Shown: in pieces, positions 19,679 through 29,388 of the stretch | Numbering within the stretch: the first letter of the stretch is position 1 | Layout: each line of letters starts with the position of its first letter | Origin: Bradyrhizobium ivorense | Lineage (GTDB): Bacteria; Pseudomonadota; Alphaproteobacteria; Rhizobiales; Xanthobacteraceae | NCBI RefSeq assembly: GCF_900696085.1 | Contig: NZ_CAADFC020000009.1 | Location: forward strand, 402,281 to 466,280 | Direction: 5' to 3' | Length of the DNA stretch: 64,000 nt | Notes under the pieces: generated by a model | Seen by the model: the letters and a program-made list of their open reading frames with translations, nothing else | Told to the model about the DNA's origin: nothing | The model's database searches: none | Translations under genes and position numbers: made by a program

Positions 19679-20863
19679 CTACAGCACGTGCTTGGCGCCG
19701 GGGATCTTGCGCAGCACGGCGGTGACGGCCCAGCTCAGCGCCACGGTGGCGAAGAATGCGATCGCCGCCTTGGCGATCGCCGGCAGGTCGAAATCGAACA
19801 GCCAGTATTGCAGCCACAGCACGATCGGATAGTGCACCAGGAACATGCCGTAGGCATCGCCCTGCATGCGGTCGAGCAAAGTCGGCCCTGACGCCTTCGA
19901 TTGCAGGAAGTAGGCCAGGATCGCGAACAGGATCGAGGCGCTGAACAGCACGTAAAACGTGCCGTAGATCGCAAGATACCAGCCCGGCAGCGGATCGGGA
20001 TTCCCGATCACCTCGCGCTTGATATAGATCATGGTCCACATCAGGGCATAGGGGATCAGCGTGATGCCGGTCCAGAACCAGCGCCGCTGGGTCAGCCGTC
20101 CGTGCGCGCTGAGCAGGCCGCCCTCGAGGTTGGCGGCGCCGATGCCGGCACCGATGAAGAAATAAGCTGCATAGAGCAGCACGCGGCTGGCCTGTACCGA
20201 GAACGGTCCGAACTCGAACCAGTAATTCTGGCCGTAGCTCACCAGCATCGGGAGATAGACGGCCGCGCTGACCAGGACGAGCAGCAGCCAGAATTTTGAC
20301 GGACGAACGAATCCTTTCTCCGACAGCCGGTTGATCGGATCGAGCAGCCGCGGCGACACCCGGTAGAGCAGGCTCGCGGTCACGTCAAAAACCATCAGCA
20401 CCCAGACGAACCAGATCGGTCCACTCGGCCATGGTCCGATCGTCATGGTCTTCCGCCAGAATTCGGCGAAAGAGATCCCCGGCGTGTGGCGCAGCTCGAT
20501 CGCCCAATAGGCGAGCGGGATCACGGTTACGGCGCAGACCACGAACGGCAGGCCGAGCCGCAGCAGCCGGGTGGTCAGGAAGCCAAGCAGCGACTTGTTG
20601 CCGAGCCCCGGCCAGACGAACAGCCCCGACAGGAAGAAGAACATCGCCATGAAGAAGCTGTCGGTGGCGAGCACCACGCAGTCGAAGCCGATCCACGACG
20701 TCGGATCGGTGTGGCCGAAATGGGTGTAGGGGATCACCGCGTGATGCAGCAGCACGACCAACGTGAGGAAGGTGCGGGCGCGGTCCAGTGCCACGTTGCG
20801 GGCATGGGCCTTCGGAGCTGCCTGGACGTCGACGGCCGGAGCCGCGTGCGCAATCGATTTCAT
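19679..20863 (-). CDS. Acyltransferase-3/OpgC-like membrane protein
   Basis: A 394-residue inner-membrane protein with about ten transmembrane helices. The opening [19 protein letters not shown] (with the key His pair in an LVVLHH-like motif) and [19 protein letters not shown] identify the acyltransferase-3 superfamily, which O-acylates polysaccharides, glucans or lipids. The substrate is unknown. Start at 20863 is after GGGGGCACC; the frame extends to 20959 but without a site. It is divergent from a small membrane protein. Confidence 0.88.
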   Translation of the reverse strand: MKSIAHAAPAVDVQAAPKAHARNVALDRARTFLTLVVLLHHAVIPYTHFGHTDPTSWIGFDCVVLATDSFFMAMFFFLSGLFVWPGLGNKSLLGFLTTRLLRLGLPFVVCAVTVIPLAYWAIELRHTPGISFAEFWRKTMTIGPWPSGPIWFVWVLMVFDVTASLLYRVSPRLLDPINRLSEKGFVRPSKFWLLLVLVSAAVYLPMLVSYGQNYWFEFGPFSVQASRVLLYAAYFFIGAGIGAANLEGGLLSAHGRLTQRRWFWTGITLIPYALMWTMIYIKREVIGNPDPLPGWYLAIYGTFYVLFSASILFAILAYFLQSKASGPTLLDRMQGDAYGMFLVHYPIVLWLQYWLFDFDLPAIAKAAIAFFATVALSWAVTAVLRKIPGAKHVL

Positions 20864-21051
20864 GGTGCCCCCAGCCGGGTCTTTCGCCGGATGTTGCAGT
20901 TGGGAACTGGAATCGGCAAGGCCCAATCGCGTTGATTCGCTGGCCTCTAGGTCTATCATTTTCGGTCTTTTTCTTTTTGGAACTGCGGTCGTCGGCGCTG
21001 GTTATCGCAGCGCCGTTTGGATGCGCGTGCCGCGCGGTTTCAGGAGCAAGT

Positions 21052-21225
21052 ATGACAATTCTGAAGTGGGCGCTGATCTTTCTCGTCGTGTCGATTATTG
21101 CGGGCTTGCTCGGCTTCACCGGCATCTCGGCGGCCTCGGCCGACATCGCTCGCTTCCTGTTTTATGTTTTCGTGGTGATCTTCTTGGTGCTGCTGATCCT
21201 CGGGCTCACCATCTTCAGGGTGTAG
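21052..21225 (+). CDS. DUF1328 small membrane protein
   Basis: A 57-residue protein with two transmembrane segments, [16 protein letters not shown] and [20 protein letters not shown], joined by TGISAASAD, the DUF1328/YtjA pattern. Function unknown, associated with stress conditions in other bacteria. The start has AGGAGCAAGT directly upstream. Its 3' end overlaps the convergent hydrolase gene by 11 bases. Very short genes of this kind are easily missed. Confidence 0.88.
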   Translation: MTILKWALIFLVVSIIAGLLGFTGISAASADIARFLFYVFVVIFLVLLILGLTIFRV

Positions 21226-22357
21226 CGCTGGTCGCCATCGGACCGGCCTCGGCGACCGGAGGATTGGCGAGCGGCCTGACGCGTGCCACCAGCTCGTCCA
21301 GAAACTGGTCGGGACGATCGAACGGAATGAAGTGATCTCCGCCGCGGATCGGCACAAACTCCTTGTGCGGGGCGGTGATCTGCTTGAGGTATTGTTCGGC
21401 AGGCCCGCTCGGCGTGATGTCGTCGGCGTCGCCCTCGATGAGGATCACGGGGACCGGAAATTCAAGTCCCAACGCGGCGAGGTCGCGCTGAAACATCGGG
21501 CTCACTTTGCCGCGCAGATATTTTGCCGAGAAGGCGGTGCCGCTTCGCCGGTTGTACCAATCAAGCAGCGAGAAGTCCGGCATGAAGAGCGGCGGGACCG
21601 GACCCGCCGGCCGGAAAGCATCCGGCGGCAGCGCCAACGCCTTGCTCCATTTGTCCGCGACGAGCCGATTGTCGGGATTGGCGACGGGGTTCGCAGCGAT
21701 TGGCGCGAGCTCCGCCAGGGCCTCGCGGTTGTTGGCGGACTGCGCCAGCGCCTGCAGGCGCGCGATGGTGTTCTCGAACGCCTTCTCGAAGGTCGCCCGG
21801 CCGACGACCTGCCCGGTGCCGACATAGGCATAGAACAGGTCCGGCCGCTGCTTGACGATGTGAACGCCGAGGAACGAGCCCCAGGAGTGCCCGACCAGGA
21901 TGATCTTGTCCTTGCGCAGGTGCCTTCGCAGATAATCGGCGAGTTCGACGCCGTCCTGGGTCATCCGCTCCAGCGTCATGGTCGGCGCGACCGTATCGCC
22001 GGTCATGCCGTAGGTTCGGCCGGCGCCGCGCTGGTCCCACTGCACGACGGTGAAGTACTTCTCCCAGGGACGCCAGCCCGACGAGATCGGCAAAGTGGAG
22101 CTGCCGGGGCCGCCGTGAACGAACAGCAGCACCGGGTTGCCGCGATCCTCGCCGCGGATTTGTATCCATTGCTGGATGCCACCAAGGACGACATAGCGTC
22201 CCTCCTGCACGCCGTTCGGTGAGCGGATCGCCAGGATCTCCGCAGCAGCTTGCTGGCGCCAGGCGCGGTAACCTAACCCGGCGGCGGCGGCCGCAATGAG
22301 AACGGCGGCGATGCCCAGGATCGAGAGCCCGACCAGTTTTGCAGCCTTGCGCGGCAT
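21215..22357 (-). CDS. Alpha/beta hydrolase (proline iminopeptidase-like)
   Basis: A 380-residue hydrolase anchored or exported by an N-terminal hydrophobic segment ([17 protein letters not shown]). The oxyanion HGGPGSS, the turn [12 protein letters not shown] and the nucleophile elbow GHSWGSFLG are those of the proline iminopeptidase group; acid and base residues are expected in the C-terminal EGDADDITP and GGDHFIPF. The start is uncertain: ATG at 22357 is preferred, with TTG at 22396 as alternative. Overlaps the convergent DUF1328 gene by 11 bases. Confidence 0.88.
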   Translation of the reverse strand: MPRKAAKLVGLSILGIAAVLIAAAAAGLGYRAWRQQAAAEILAIRSPNGVQEGRYVVLGGIQQWIQIRGEDRGNPVLLFVHGGPGSSTLPISSGWRPWEKYFTVVQWDQRGAGRTYGMTGDTVAPTMTLERMTQDGVELADYLRRHLRKDKIILVGHSWGSFLGVHIVKQRPDLFYAYVGTGQVVGRATFEKAFENTIARLQALAQSANNREALAELAPIAANPVANPDNRLVADKWSKALALPPDAFRPAGPVPPLFMPDFSLLDWYNRRSGTAFSAKYLRGKVSPMFQRDLAALGLEFPVPVILIEGDADDITPSGPAEQYLKQITAPHKEFVPIRGGDHFIPFDRPDQFLDELVARVRPLANPPVAEAGPMATSATP

Positions 22358-22439
22358 CGGTGCTGTTTTCGCTTCTCGATCCGTCACCCCGCGCAACGGC
22401 CAGGCCGTTGTCGCAGGAGGAGGCCGGTCCGCTTGACGG

Positions 22440-22799
22440 CTAAGCCACTTCCTCGATCTTCACCTTGTCCGGATAGAACGCCAGGTGATTGGTGATCTCG
22501 GCCATCGCCGGGAAAGGCGTCTCGTAGGTCCAGATCGCGTTGTCCAGGGTCCTGCCGTTGGCCTTGATGCTGAAATAGTTCGCATCGCCCTTGTACGGGC
22601 AGTGCGTGGTCCGCTCGGTGCGGGCCAGCAGCTCCATATTGGCATCCTGGCGCGGGACATATTGCACGGCGGGATAGCTCGCTTCCTTCAGGGTCAGCGC
22701 ATGGGTCGTTTCGGCGATGACGACACCGTCGGCGGTGACGCGGACGCGCTTCGGATTGGGCGTGATCGTGATCGGATGGTCGGGGCCGGGAAGCTTCAT
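22440..22799 (-). CDS. DUF427 domain protein
   Basis: A 119-residue protein of the DUF427 family with its signature around YPAVQYVPRQDANMELL, CPYKGDANYFS and the closing WTYETPFPAMAEITNHLAF. These proteins are small, beta-rich and of unknown function. The start at 22799 is after AAAAGGCGCAG; an upstream extension to 22862 lacks the family sequence. Adjacent to a hydrolase gene in the same direction (83 bases between). Confidence 0.85.
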   Translation of the reverse strand: MKLPGPDHPITITPNPKRVRVTADGVVIAETTHALTLKEASYPAVQYVPRQDANMELLARTERTTHCPYKGDANYFSIKANGRTLDNAIWTYETPFPAMAEITNHLAFYPDKVKIEEVA

Positions 22800-22982
22800 G
22801 GTTCTGCGCCTTTTCTGGTCATTTCGGCGTGATGGCTTGTGACCGATTGATGCAGGTTTCAATCGCGGGGAATGGGAATATAGTGTCGCCCCAGATGACC
22901 TAGAAGACGACTGTCGCTAGGTTTTGCATTCACGGCCGCGTGAGCCGGCCTGATTCGAACGATCTGAAGGAGGTTGACTGGG

Positions 22983-23219
22983 ATGCCGATGGACGCCCGT
23001 GATATCGAATCGATGATCAAGGCAGCGATCCCGGATGCCGATGTAACGATCCGCGACCTGGCCGGCGACGGCGACCACTACGCCGCCACCGTCATTTCAG
23101 AATCCTTCCGCGGCAAGTCCCGCGTCCAGCAGCACCAGATCGTCTACCAGTCGCTGAAGGGCCAGATGGGCGGCGTGTTGCACGCCCTGGCGCTGCAAAC
23201 CGGGGTGCCTGAAGGCTAG
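22983..23219 (+). CDS. bolA: BolA-family protein
   Basis: A 78-residue BolA-like protein with the family core: DARDIESMIKAAIPDADVTI, then DGDHYAATVISESFRGKSRV and QQHQIVYQSLKG. BolA partners monothiol glutaredoxins in Fe-S cluster handling; grxD lies at 27106. In many alphaproteobacteria the two genes are neighbours, so here they have been separated by about 3.9 kb. Start at 22983 after AAGGAGG nine bases upstream. Confidence 0.92.
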   Translation: MPMDARDIESMIKAAIPDADVTIRDLAGDGDHYAATVISESFRGKSRVQQHQIVYQSLKGQMGGVLHALALQTGVPEG

Positions 23220-23245
23220 CCCCCGGCAGGCTTGGGGGCGGAGCG

Positions 23246-24426
23246 ATGGTGGATAATCCGCGCGGCGCGATGTTTCGCGTCATCGTGCCGAACCAGCACA
23301 GCCGGGTCACCAATGCCGAGCTGTTCTTCGACCTCGTCTTCGTCTTCGCCGTCACGCAGCTGTCGCACACGCTGCTGCACCATTTCACTCCGCTCGGCGC
23401 TGTCCAGGTCACGCTGCTGTTCCTCGCGGTGTGGTGGGTGTGGGTCTACACCACCTGGGTCACCAACTGGCTCAATCCTGACCTGACCCCGGTCCGCCTG
23501 CTGCTGTTCGTCCTGATGCTGGGCGGGCTGTTGCTGTCGACCTCGATCCCATCCGCATTCGAGGGGCGCGGGCTGTGGTTCGCCGCCACCTATGCGGCGA
23601 TGCAGACCGGCCGCACCCTGTTCTGGCTGCTGGCGACGCCGCGGCGCCGGACCGCGGTCCGCCACAACGCGATCCGCATCCTGGCTGGCTGAGCTGCTCG
23701 GCCGTGCTCTGGATTCTGGGCGGCTTCGCCGAGCACGAGACGCGGTTGTGGCTGTGGATGGCGGCGCTGACCATCGAATACATCGCGCCGGCCGCGCGGT
23801 TCTGGACGCCGCGGCTCGGACCGTCCTCGATCGAGGCCTGGTCGGTCGAGGGCGGCCACATGGCCGAACGCTGCGCCGGCTTCATCATCATCGCGCTCGG
23901 CGAGGCCATCGTCGTCGACGGCGCGACCTTCGCCGAGCTGACCTGGACGCCGGAGAACATGGCCGCGTTCGTCTCCGCTTTGGTCGGCAGCATCGCGATG
24001 TGGTGGATCTATTTCCACAAGGGCGCCGAGGCCGGCTCGGACATGATCTCGAAATCGGAAGAGTCCGGCCGGGTGGCGCGGATCGCCTACACCTATCTGC
24101 ACATGCCGATCGTCGGCGGCATCATCCTCACCGCGGTCGCCGACGAACTTGTGTTGAAGCATCCCGGCGGCCATTCCGATCTCAAGACCATCGTGAGCTC
24201 GGTCGGCGGACCCATGCTGTTCCTGGTCGGGACCATCCTGTTCAAATACGTGATCCGCAATTTCCTGCAGCTTTCGCACGGCGTCGGCATCGTCGCGCTG
24301 GCGGTGACCGCCTATTTTGCCGGCGCGATGTCGCCGCTTGTGCTCTCGCTCGTGACGACGGCGATCATGATCGTGGTCGCGACGTGGGAATCGCTGTCGC
24401 TGCAGTCGACGGCGGACGAGGAATAG
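23246..24426 (+). pseudogene. ltrA: LtrA-family membrane protein, frameshifted
   Basis: Low-temperature-requirement A homologue split by one frameshift. The first part (23246-23692) runs to RHNAIRILAG then a stop; the second frame resumes at GWLSCSAVLWILGGF and continues to residue end at 24426 with EGGHMAERCAGFIIIALGEAI, a typical LtrA block. Reading through GGCTGGCTGAGC near 23690 with one base fewer joins both parts into a ~392-residue, multi-span protein. It could be a real pseudogene or a sequencing error at the GGCTGGCT duplication. Confidence 0.85.
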
Positions 24427-24442
24427 CGCGCGCTCTCTATCC

Positions 24443-24530
24443 ACGTCAATGCGAGCGAAGCGAAGCAATCCATCGTTCCGAATGCGCGGACAGATGGATT
24501 GCTTCGTCGCTTCGCTCCTCGCAATGACGG
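24443..24530. repeat. GTCATTGCGAGGAGCGAAGC-type palindrome, copy 2
   Basis: Related to the copy at 10231: arms GTCAATGCGAGCGAAGCGAA and TTCGTCGCTTCGCTCCTCGC enclose GCAATCCATCGTTCC and its mirror. Lies in the short space between the ltrA remnant and egtD, on a possible convergent transcript end. Confidence 0.85.
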
Positions 24531-24546
24531 GGGCGAAGGGGTGGCC

Positions 24547-25515
24547 TCACTCCGCCGTCAGCGCGTGCACCGAGAACATCCTGGCCGCATCGGTCCAGCT
24601 TTCCCGCACCGTCCAACCGGCGCTGCGGGCCAGCGCGGTGAAGCGCTCCAGCGAATATTTGTAGCTGTTCTCGGTGTGAATGGTCTCGCCGGGGCGGAAG
24701 GCGAAGGTGTTGCCGAGGATGCGCACGGTCTGCGCCTTGCGGCTGATCAGGTGCATCTCGATGCGATGGCGGTCGCGGTTGTAGATCGAGCGGTGCATGA
24801 AGCTCGATAGATCGAAATTGCCGCCGAGCTCGCGGTTGATGCGCACCAGCACATTGAGATTGAAGCGCGCGGTGACGCCGGCCGCATCGTTGTAGGCGTC
24901 GTACAGGGTGCGCTCGTCCTTCTCGAGGTCGACGCCGATGATCATCTGCGCGCCGTGGCCGAGGATTTTTCGGGCGCTGCGCAGGAAGCTGGCCGCCTCC
25001 TGCGGTTCGAAATTGCCGAGCGTCGAGCCCGGGAAGAAGCCGACTTTCGGCAGGTCGGCCACCGCCTCGGGCAGCGCGAACGGCGTGGTGAAATCGGCCG
25101 CGACCGGGTAGATGCCGAGGTCGGGGAAATCCTTGCGCAAACCGTCGGCCTGCGCCTTCAGGAAGTCGCCCGAGATATCGACCGGCACATAGGCGCCGAA
25201 CTCGCAATGCTCGAGCAGCAGCCGCACCTTGGTGGTGGCGCCGGCGCCGAACTCGACCAGCGCCGCGCCTTGCGGGATGATCGCGGCGATCTCGTCGCCG
25301 CGGTCGCGCAGGATGCCGAGCTCGGTGCGCGTCGGATAATATTCCGGCAGCACCGTGATCTGCTCGAACAGCTCGGAGCCGGCGGCGTCGTAAAAATATT
25401 TCGGCGACAGCCGTTTCGGATGACGGGCGAGGTCGCCGATCACGTCGCCGGCAAACGCCGAGGTCGCTTCGTCGAATGGATAGGCTTTGGCCAAAGCAGC
25501 GGCATGCACATTCAT
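24547..25515 (-). CDS. egtD: Histidine N-alpha-methyltransferase (ergothioneine step 1)
   Basis: A 322-residue SAM-dependent enzyme that trimethylates histidine to hercynine. The EgtD signatures are visible: FYDAAGSELFEQITVLPEYYP at the start and the SAM site ALVEFGAGATTK. It is encoded just downstream of egtB, with which it forms the core pathway for the antioxidant ergothioneine. The start at 25515 (MNVHAAAL) follows AGGAGAGTATC; the open frame reaches to 25782 inside egtB but without family sequence. No egtA or egtC is nearby. Confidence 0.93.
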   Translation of the reverse strand: MNVHAAALAKAYPFDEATSAFAGDVIGDLARHPKRLSPKYFYDAAGSELFEQITVLPEYYPTRTELGILRDRGDEIAAIIPQGAALVEFGAGATTKVRLLLEHCEFGAYVPVDISGDFLKAQADGLRKDFPDLGIYPVAADFTTPFALPEAVADLPKVGFFPGSTLGNFEPQEAASFLRSARKILGHGAQMIIGVDLEKDERTLYDAYNDAAGVTARFNLNVLVRINRELGGNFDLSSFMHRSIYNRDRHRIEMHLISRKAQTVRILGNTFAFRPGETIHTENSYKYSLERFTALARSAGWTVRESWTDAARMFSVHALTAE

Positions 25516-25568
25516 GATACTCTCCTGAACGCGCTTACCGGCGCGCACTTGATGTCGACGGGAATCAA

Positions 25569-26822
25569 TCAGGCGTAGTCGGCGAGGCGTAACCCCGTGA
25601 ATTGCCAGCGATGGTGCGGATAGAAGAAATTGCGATAGGTGACGCGGCTGTGACCTGGCGGCGTCGCCAGCGACGAGCCGCGCAGCACCAGCTGATTCAC
25701 CATGAACTTTCCGTTGTATTCGCCGAGCGCACCCTCGATCGCGCGGTAGCCCGGATAGGGCGAGTATGAGCTGCGGGTCCACTGCCAGACGATGCCGTAG
25801 GCGTCATTGAGCAGGCCGGCGCGGGCGGCGACCTCCCATTCCATCTCGGTCGGCAGATGCTTGCCGGCCCAGCGCGCAAACGCGTCGGCCTCGTAATAAC
25901 TGACGTGACAAACCGGGGCTGACGGATCGATCGGCTGCAGGCCGCCGAGCGTCATGATCTTCCACTCGCCGCCAGTCTCGCGCCAATGGCCGGGGGCCTG
26001 CCAGCCCTCGTTGCTCACGGTCGCAAAACCGTCCATCAGCCACAGCGTCGCGGTCGCATAGCCGCCGTCCTTCATGAAGGCGAGCCATTCGGCATTGGTG
26101 ACGAGGTTTTTGGCGAGCTTCACGGGGCCGACCAGCGCGCGATGCGCGGGCTTCTCATTGTCGAAATGGAAGCTGTCGTCGGCATGGCCCACGGTGTGAA
26201 TGCCTTCGTTCAGCGTCACCCATTGCTCGGTGCTGCCATTGGAGGCCGGGAAGCGCCAGGCTGGATCGTAGGCCGGCGGAATCGGGTTCTGGGCGAAGGC
26301 ATGCAGGATGTCGGTGTACATCAGCTCCTGATGCTGCTGCTCGTGATTGAGGCCGACCTCGACCAGCGGCACCAGCGCCTGCAGCTTCTCTTCGCCCGCG
26401 CTCTGGAAGAACTTCACCACCTCGGCGTCGACATGGCGACGATAGGCGGTGACTTCGTCGGCGCTCGGACGGGTCAGATGGCCGCGCTGATGGCGGGCGT
26501 GCCGCGGGCCGGCGCTGACGTAATAGGAATTGAACAGATAGGCGTAGTCGGGGTGAAACGGCGTGTAGCCGGCGACGTGTTCACCGAGCAGAAACTGCTC
26601 GAAGAACCAGGTGGTGTGGGCGCGATGCCATTTGGCGGGGCTCGCGTCCGGCATCGACTGGATCAGCTGGTCTTCCGGCGACAGCGGCGCGGCCCGGCGC
26701 TCGGTCTCGTCGCGGACCGCGCGGTAAGCGTCCACCAGCCGCTGGGCGAGCAGAGCGGAATCGGAGGACGGTGACGGGGTGGCGGTGGCAAGGGCGGCCG
26801 CAGCAGAGGCTGGTTTCGTCAC
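25569..26822 (-). CDS. egtB: Ergothioneine biosynthesis sulfoxide synthase EgtB
   Basis: A 417-residue iron enzyme that joins hercynine and a thiol with O2. The N-terminal DinB-like domain carries the likely Fe ligands: H66/H69 in WHRAHTTW and H160/H164 in NHEQQHQEL. The C-terminal half is an FGE-sulfatase fold with AEWLAFMKDGGY and the closing RGSSLATPPGHSRVTYRNFF. Start codon is GTG. Directly upstream of egtD in the same direction (53-base gap), so one operon. Divergent from grxD across a 283-base region (26823-27105), in which I recognised no strong promoter. Confidence 0.92.
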   Translation of the reverse strand: MTKPASAAAALATATPSPSSDSALLAQRLVDAYRAVRDETERRAAPLSPEDQLIQSMPDASPAKWHRAHTTWFFEQFLLGEHVAGYTPFHPDYAYLFNSYYVSAGPRHARHQRGHLTRPSADEVTAYRRHVDAEVVKFFQSAGEEKLQALVPLVEVGLNHEQQHQELMYTDILHAFAQNPIPPAYDPAWRFPASNGSTEQWVTLNEGIHTVGHADDSFHFDNEKPAHRALVGPVKLAKNLVTNAEWLAFMKDGGYATATLWLMDGFATVSNEGWQAPGHWRETGGEWKIMTLGGLQPIDPSAPVCHVSYYEADAFARWAGKHLPTEMEWEVAARAGLLNDAYGIVWQWTRSSYSPYPGYRAIEGALGEYNGKFMVNQLVLRGSSLATPPGHSRVTYRNFFYPHHRWQFTGLRLADYA

Positions 26823-27105
26823 GATGGTCTCCGGTTCAGGAGGAGAACGTTGCTTTGGCGAACTGGTTCCCGACGGGCAGTTCGTCCTAGATGGGGGCTC
26901 CGTTACGGAAAAAAAGCCTTACACGGATGATATTAGTCCCATCAGATGATCCACAGGCGGCGGGGCCCGGCGCCGGCCGCATGCCAGATTTCTGCCATTT
27001 TGCTTTGGATGCACAATGGTTTGAGCTACATATATAGCCAGTCACGGGTTAGAAGGGCGGGCCGGCCCGAAACGGCTTGAGAGCGCCGCCCACAAGGAAG
27101 CGAAA

Positions 27106-27438
27106 ATGAGCATCGAGCAATTCATCGACAATGAAGTGAAGTCGAACGACGTCGTGCTGTTCATGAAGGGTACGCCGCAATTCCCGCAGTGCGGCTTTTC
27201 CGGCCAGGTCGTGCAGATCCTCGACCACATCGGCGTCGGCTACAAGGGCCTCAACGTTCTCGAATCGGCCGAGCTGCGCAACGGCATCAAGGTCTATTCG
27301 AACTGGCCGACGATTCCGCAGCTCTATGTGAAGGGCGAGTTCGTCGGCGGTTGCGACATCATCCGCGAGATGTTCCAGGCCGGTGAATTGCAGCAGCTGT
27401 TTGCCGACAAGGGCATCCCGGTCGACGTTGCCGCCTGA
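27106..27438 (+). CDS. grxD: Monothiol glutaredoxin (Grx4 type)
   Basis: A 110-residue monothiol glutaredoxin with the CGFS active site (Cys29-Ser32) and the glutathione-contacting [16 protein letters not shown]. It carries Fe-S clusters with BolA partners; a BolA gene is at 22983. Start preceded by AAGGAAGCG. Followed by a macrodomain gene 15 bases later, suggesting co-transcription. Confidence 0.95.
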   Translation: MSIEQFIDNEVKSNDVVLFMKGTPQFPQCGFSGQVVQILDHIGVGYKGLNVLESAELRNGIKVYSNWPTIPQLYVKGEFVGGCDIIREMFQAGELQQLFADKGIPVDVAA

Positions 27439-27453
27439 TTTGGCGGCCCGATC

Positions 27454-28002
27454 TTGACGGCGCGCCAGCTCGGCAACGCGCGGCTCGAAGTCATCGTTGC
27501 CGACATCACGACGTTGCGCGTTGACGCCATCGTCAACGCGGCGAATTCATCGCTCCTCGGCGGTGGCGGTGTCGACGGCGCGATCCATCGCGCCGCCGGG
27601 CCGGAGCTGCTCGCCGAGTGCCGCACGCTCCACGGCTGCAAGACCGGTGATGCCAAGATCACCAGGGGCTACCGGCTTCCTGCCAGCCATGTGATCCACG
27701 CCGTCGGCCCGATCTGGCATGGCGGCACCCAGAACGAGGATGCGCTGCTCGCATCCTGCTATCGCCGCGGCATCGAGCTGTGCCAGGCCAACGGGCTCGG
27801 CTCGGTGGCATTTCCGGCGATTTCCACCGGCGTCTATCATTTCCCGCCGGACCGCGCGGCCGGCATCGCGGTCAAGGCCGTGGCCGACGCCTTGAGCGCC
27901 GCTCCCAATGTGACGCATGTCATCTTCTGCTGCTTCTCCGCCGCAAGCGGCCAGCTGCATGAGGCCGCATTGTCCGCCTTTGGCAGCCCTTGTGCTGATT
28001 GA
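27454..28002 (+). CDS. Macrodomain protein (O-acetyl-ADP-ribose deacetylase-like)
   Basis: A 182-residue macrodomain. ADP-ribose-binding elements are present: [20 protein letters not shown] with the catalytic Asn pair, [14 protein letters not shown] (diphosphate loop), and [12 protein letters not shown]. Members remove ADP-ribose-linked groups. The start codon is read as TTG at 27454, the only one giving the normal family N terminus and close to the grxD stop, so coupling is plausible; a weak site makes the start uncertain. Confidence 0.87.
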   Translation: MTARQLGNARLEVIVADITTLRVDAIVNAANSSLLGGGGVDGAIHRAAGPELLAECRTLHGCKTGDAKITRGYRLPASHVIHAVGPIWHGGTQNEDALLASCYRRGIELCQANGLGSVAFPAISTGVYHFPPDRAAGIAVKAVADALSAAPNVTHVIFCCFSAASGQLHEAALSAFGSPCAD

Positions 28003-28045
28003 TGCGGCCGCTACACTTCCCCGTGATATCCGGGGAGGGATTTGC

Positions 28046-29323
28046 ATGAGTTCATTTCGATTGCTGTGTGCCGCGGCGGCTGGCGCAATGCTGCTCGTGG
28101 CGCCGGCGGCGCGCGCCGAAGGCACCTATGAGATTCCGGCGGGGGCGCATTTCAACAAGGACAAGCTCGCCAAGATCAGCGAGTTCTTCAAGAACGAGGT
28201 CGCGACCGGCAAGATTCCCGGCGCGATCGTGCTGATCCAGCAGCACGGCAAGCCGGTCTACCACGAATCCTTCGGCGTGCAGGACGTGGTCAGCAAGGCG
28301 CCGATCACCGACCAGACCATCTTCCGGCTGGCTTCGATGACCAAGGCGATCACCGCCGTGGTCTCGATGCAGCTGCTGGAGGAGGGCAAATACAAGCTCG
28401 ACGATCCGGTCTCGAAATACATTCCCTCGTTCGCCAATATGAAGGTCGGCGTCGAGAAGGGCGAAGGCGAAAACAAGACGCTCGAACTGGTGCCGCTGAA
28501 GCGGCCGATCACGATCCTCGATCTGATGACGCACACGTCGGGCGTCACCTACGGCTTCTATGGCAACAGCCTGGTCCGCAAGGCCTACAAGGAAGCCAAT
28601 ATTTACGGCGGCGATTTCGACCTCGGCGAGTTCGCCGAGCGGATCGCCAAACTGCCGCTGCACAATCAGCCCGGCGAGCTCTGGCAGTACGGCCATTCCA
28701 CCGACATTCTGGCCCGCGTGATGGAAGTCGCCACCGGCAAGTCGCTGCTGACGATCGAGCGCGAGAAGCTGCTCGATCCGCTCGGCATGAACGACACTCG
28801 CTTCTTCGTCACCGATCCCGAGAAGCAGAAGCTGATGGCCGAGCCGCTGCCGACCGACAGCGATTTCCGGGTCGGCCGGGTCAACGATCCGACCAAGGTC
28901 AAGAAATGGGAATCCGCCTCCGGCGGCATGGTCTCGACCATGCACGACTATTCGCGCTTCGCGCAGATGCTGCTCAATGGCGGCACCTTCGACGGCAAGA
29001 CCTATCTGAAGCCCGAGACCTTCAAGGAACTGACCACCGACCGGGTCGGCCCGGGCTCCGGCGTCGAGCGCGATTTTTTCTACTTCCCCGGCGACGGTTT
29101 TGGGTTCGGGCTCGGCATCGGGGTGCGCACCGATCCGGGCAACGCGAAGCCGCCGCCGCCCGGTGATCTCGGCGAGCTGAAATGGGATGGCGCCAGCGGC
29201 TGCTATTTCGTGATTGACCGCAAGCAGGACATGTTCTTCGTCCTCTTGGAGCAGACGCCGACCGAGCGGCAGCGCGTCCAGCGGACGCTGAAGCTGCTGG
29301 TCTATGAAGCCATGGAAAACTAG
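28046..29323 (+). CDS. Serine hydrolase, class C beta-lactamase family (first of tandem pair)
   Basis: A 425-residue exported esterase or peptidase of the AmpC-like/EstB family. The signal peptide is LLCAAAAGAMLLVAPAARAE. The SxxK nucleophile is Ser97-Lys100 (LASMTK) and the conserved Tyr lies in QYGHST. Such enzymes act on esters or D-peptides; beta-lactamase activity should not be assumed. Start at 28046 after GGGGAGGGA. The next gene is a close paralogue. Confidence 0.9.
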   Translation: MSSFRLLCAAAAGAMLLVAPAARAEGTYEIPAGAHFNKDKLAKISEFFKNEVATGKIPGAIVLIQQHGKPVYHESFGVQDVVSKAPITDQTIFRLASMTKAITAVVSMQLLEEGKYKLDDPVSKYIPSFANMKVGVEKGEGENKTLELVPLKRPITILDLMTHTSGVTYGFYGNSLVRKAYKEANIYGGDFDLGEFAERIAKLPLHNQPGELWQYGHSTDILARVMEVATGKSLLTIEREKLLDPLGMNDTRFFVTDPEKQKLMAEPLPTDSDFRVGRVNDPTKVKKWESASGGMVSTMHDYSRFAQMLLNGGTFDGKTYLKPETFKELTTDRVGPGSGVERDFFYFPGDGFGFGLGIGVRTDPGNAKPPPPGDLGELKWDGASGCYFVIDRKQDMFFVLLEQTPTERQRVQRTLKLLVYEAMEN

Positions 29324-29324
29324 G

Positions 29325-29370
29325 GCGTTTTCGAGCGAAGTGGATACCGGTTCGCGTGCAGAAAACGCGC
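29325..29370. repeat. GCGTTTTCGAGCGAAGTGG repeat, family F copy 1
   Basis: GCGTTTTCGAGCGAAGTGGA followed by CCGGTTCGCGTGCAGAAAAC, ending in a mirror GCGTTTTC / GAAAACGC. Other copies at 52408-52453 and, reversed, 60727-60773. It occupies the space between two tandem hydrolase genes. Confidence 0.85.
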
Positions 29371-29388
29371 CCAAATGAAGGATTCGAC

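Noticed and set aside
26823..27105. Promoter of grxD with TATATA at 27031
   Set aside because: No -35 hexamer lies at acceptable spacing.
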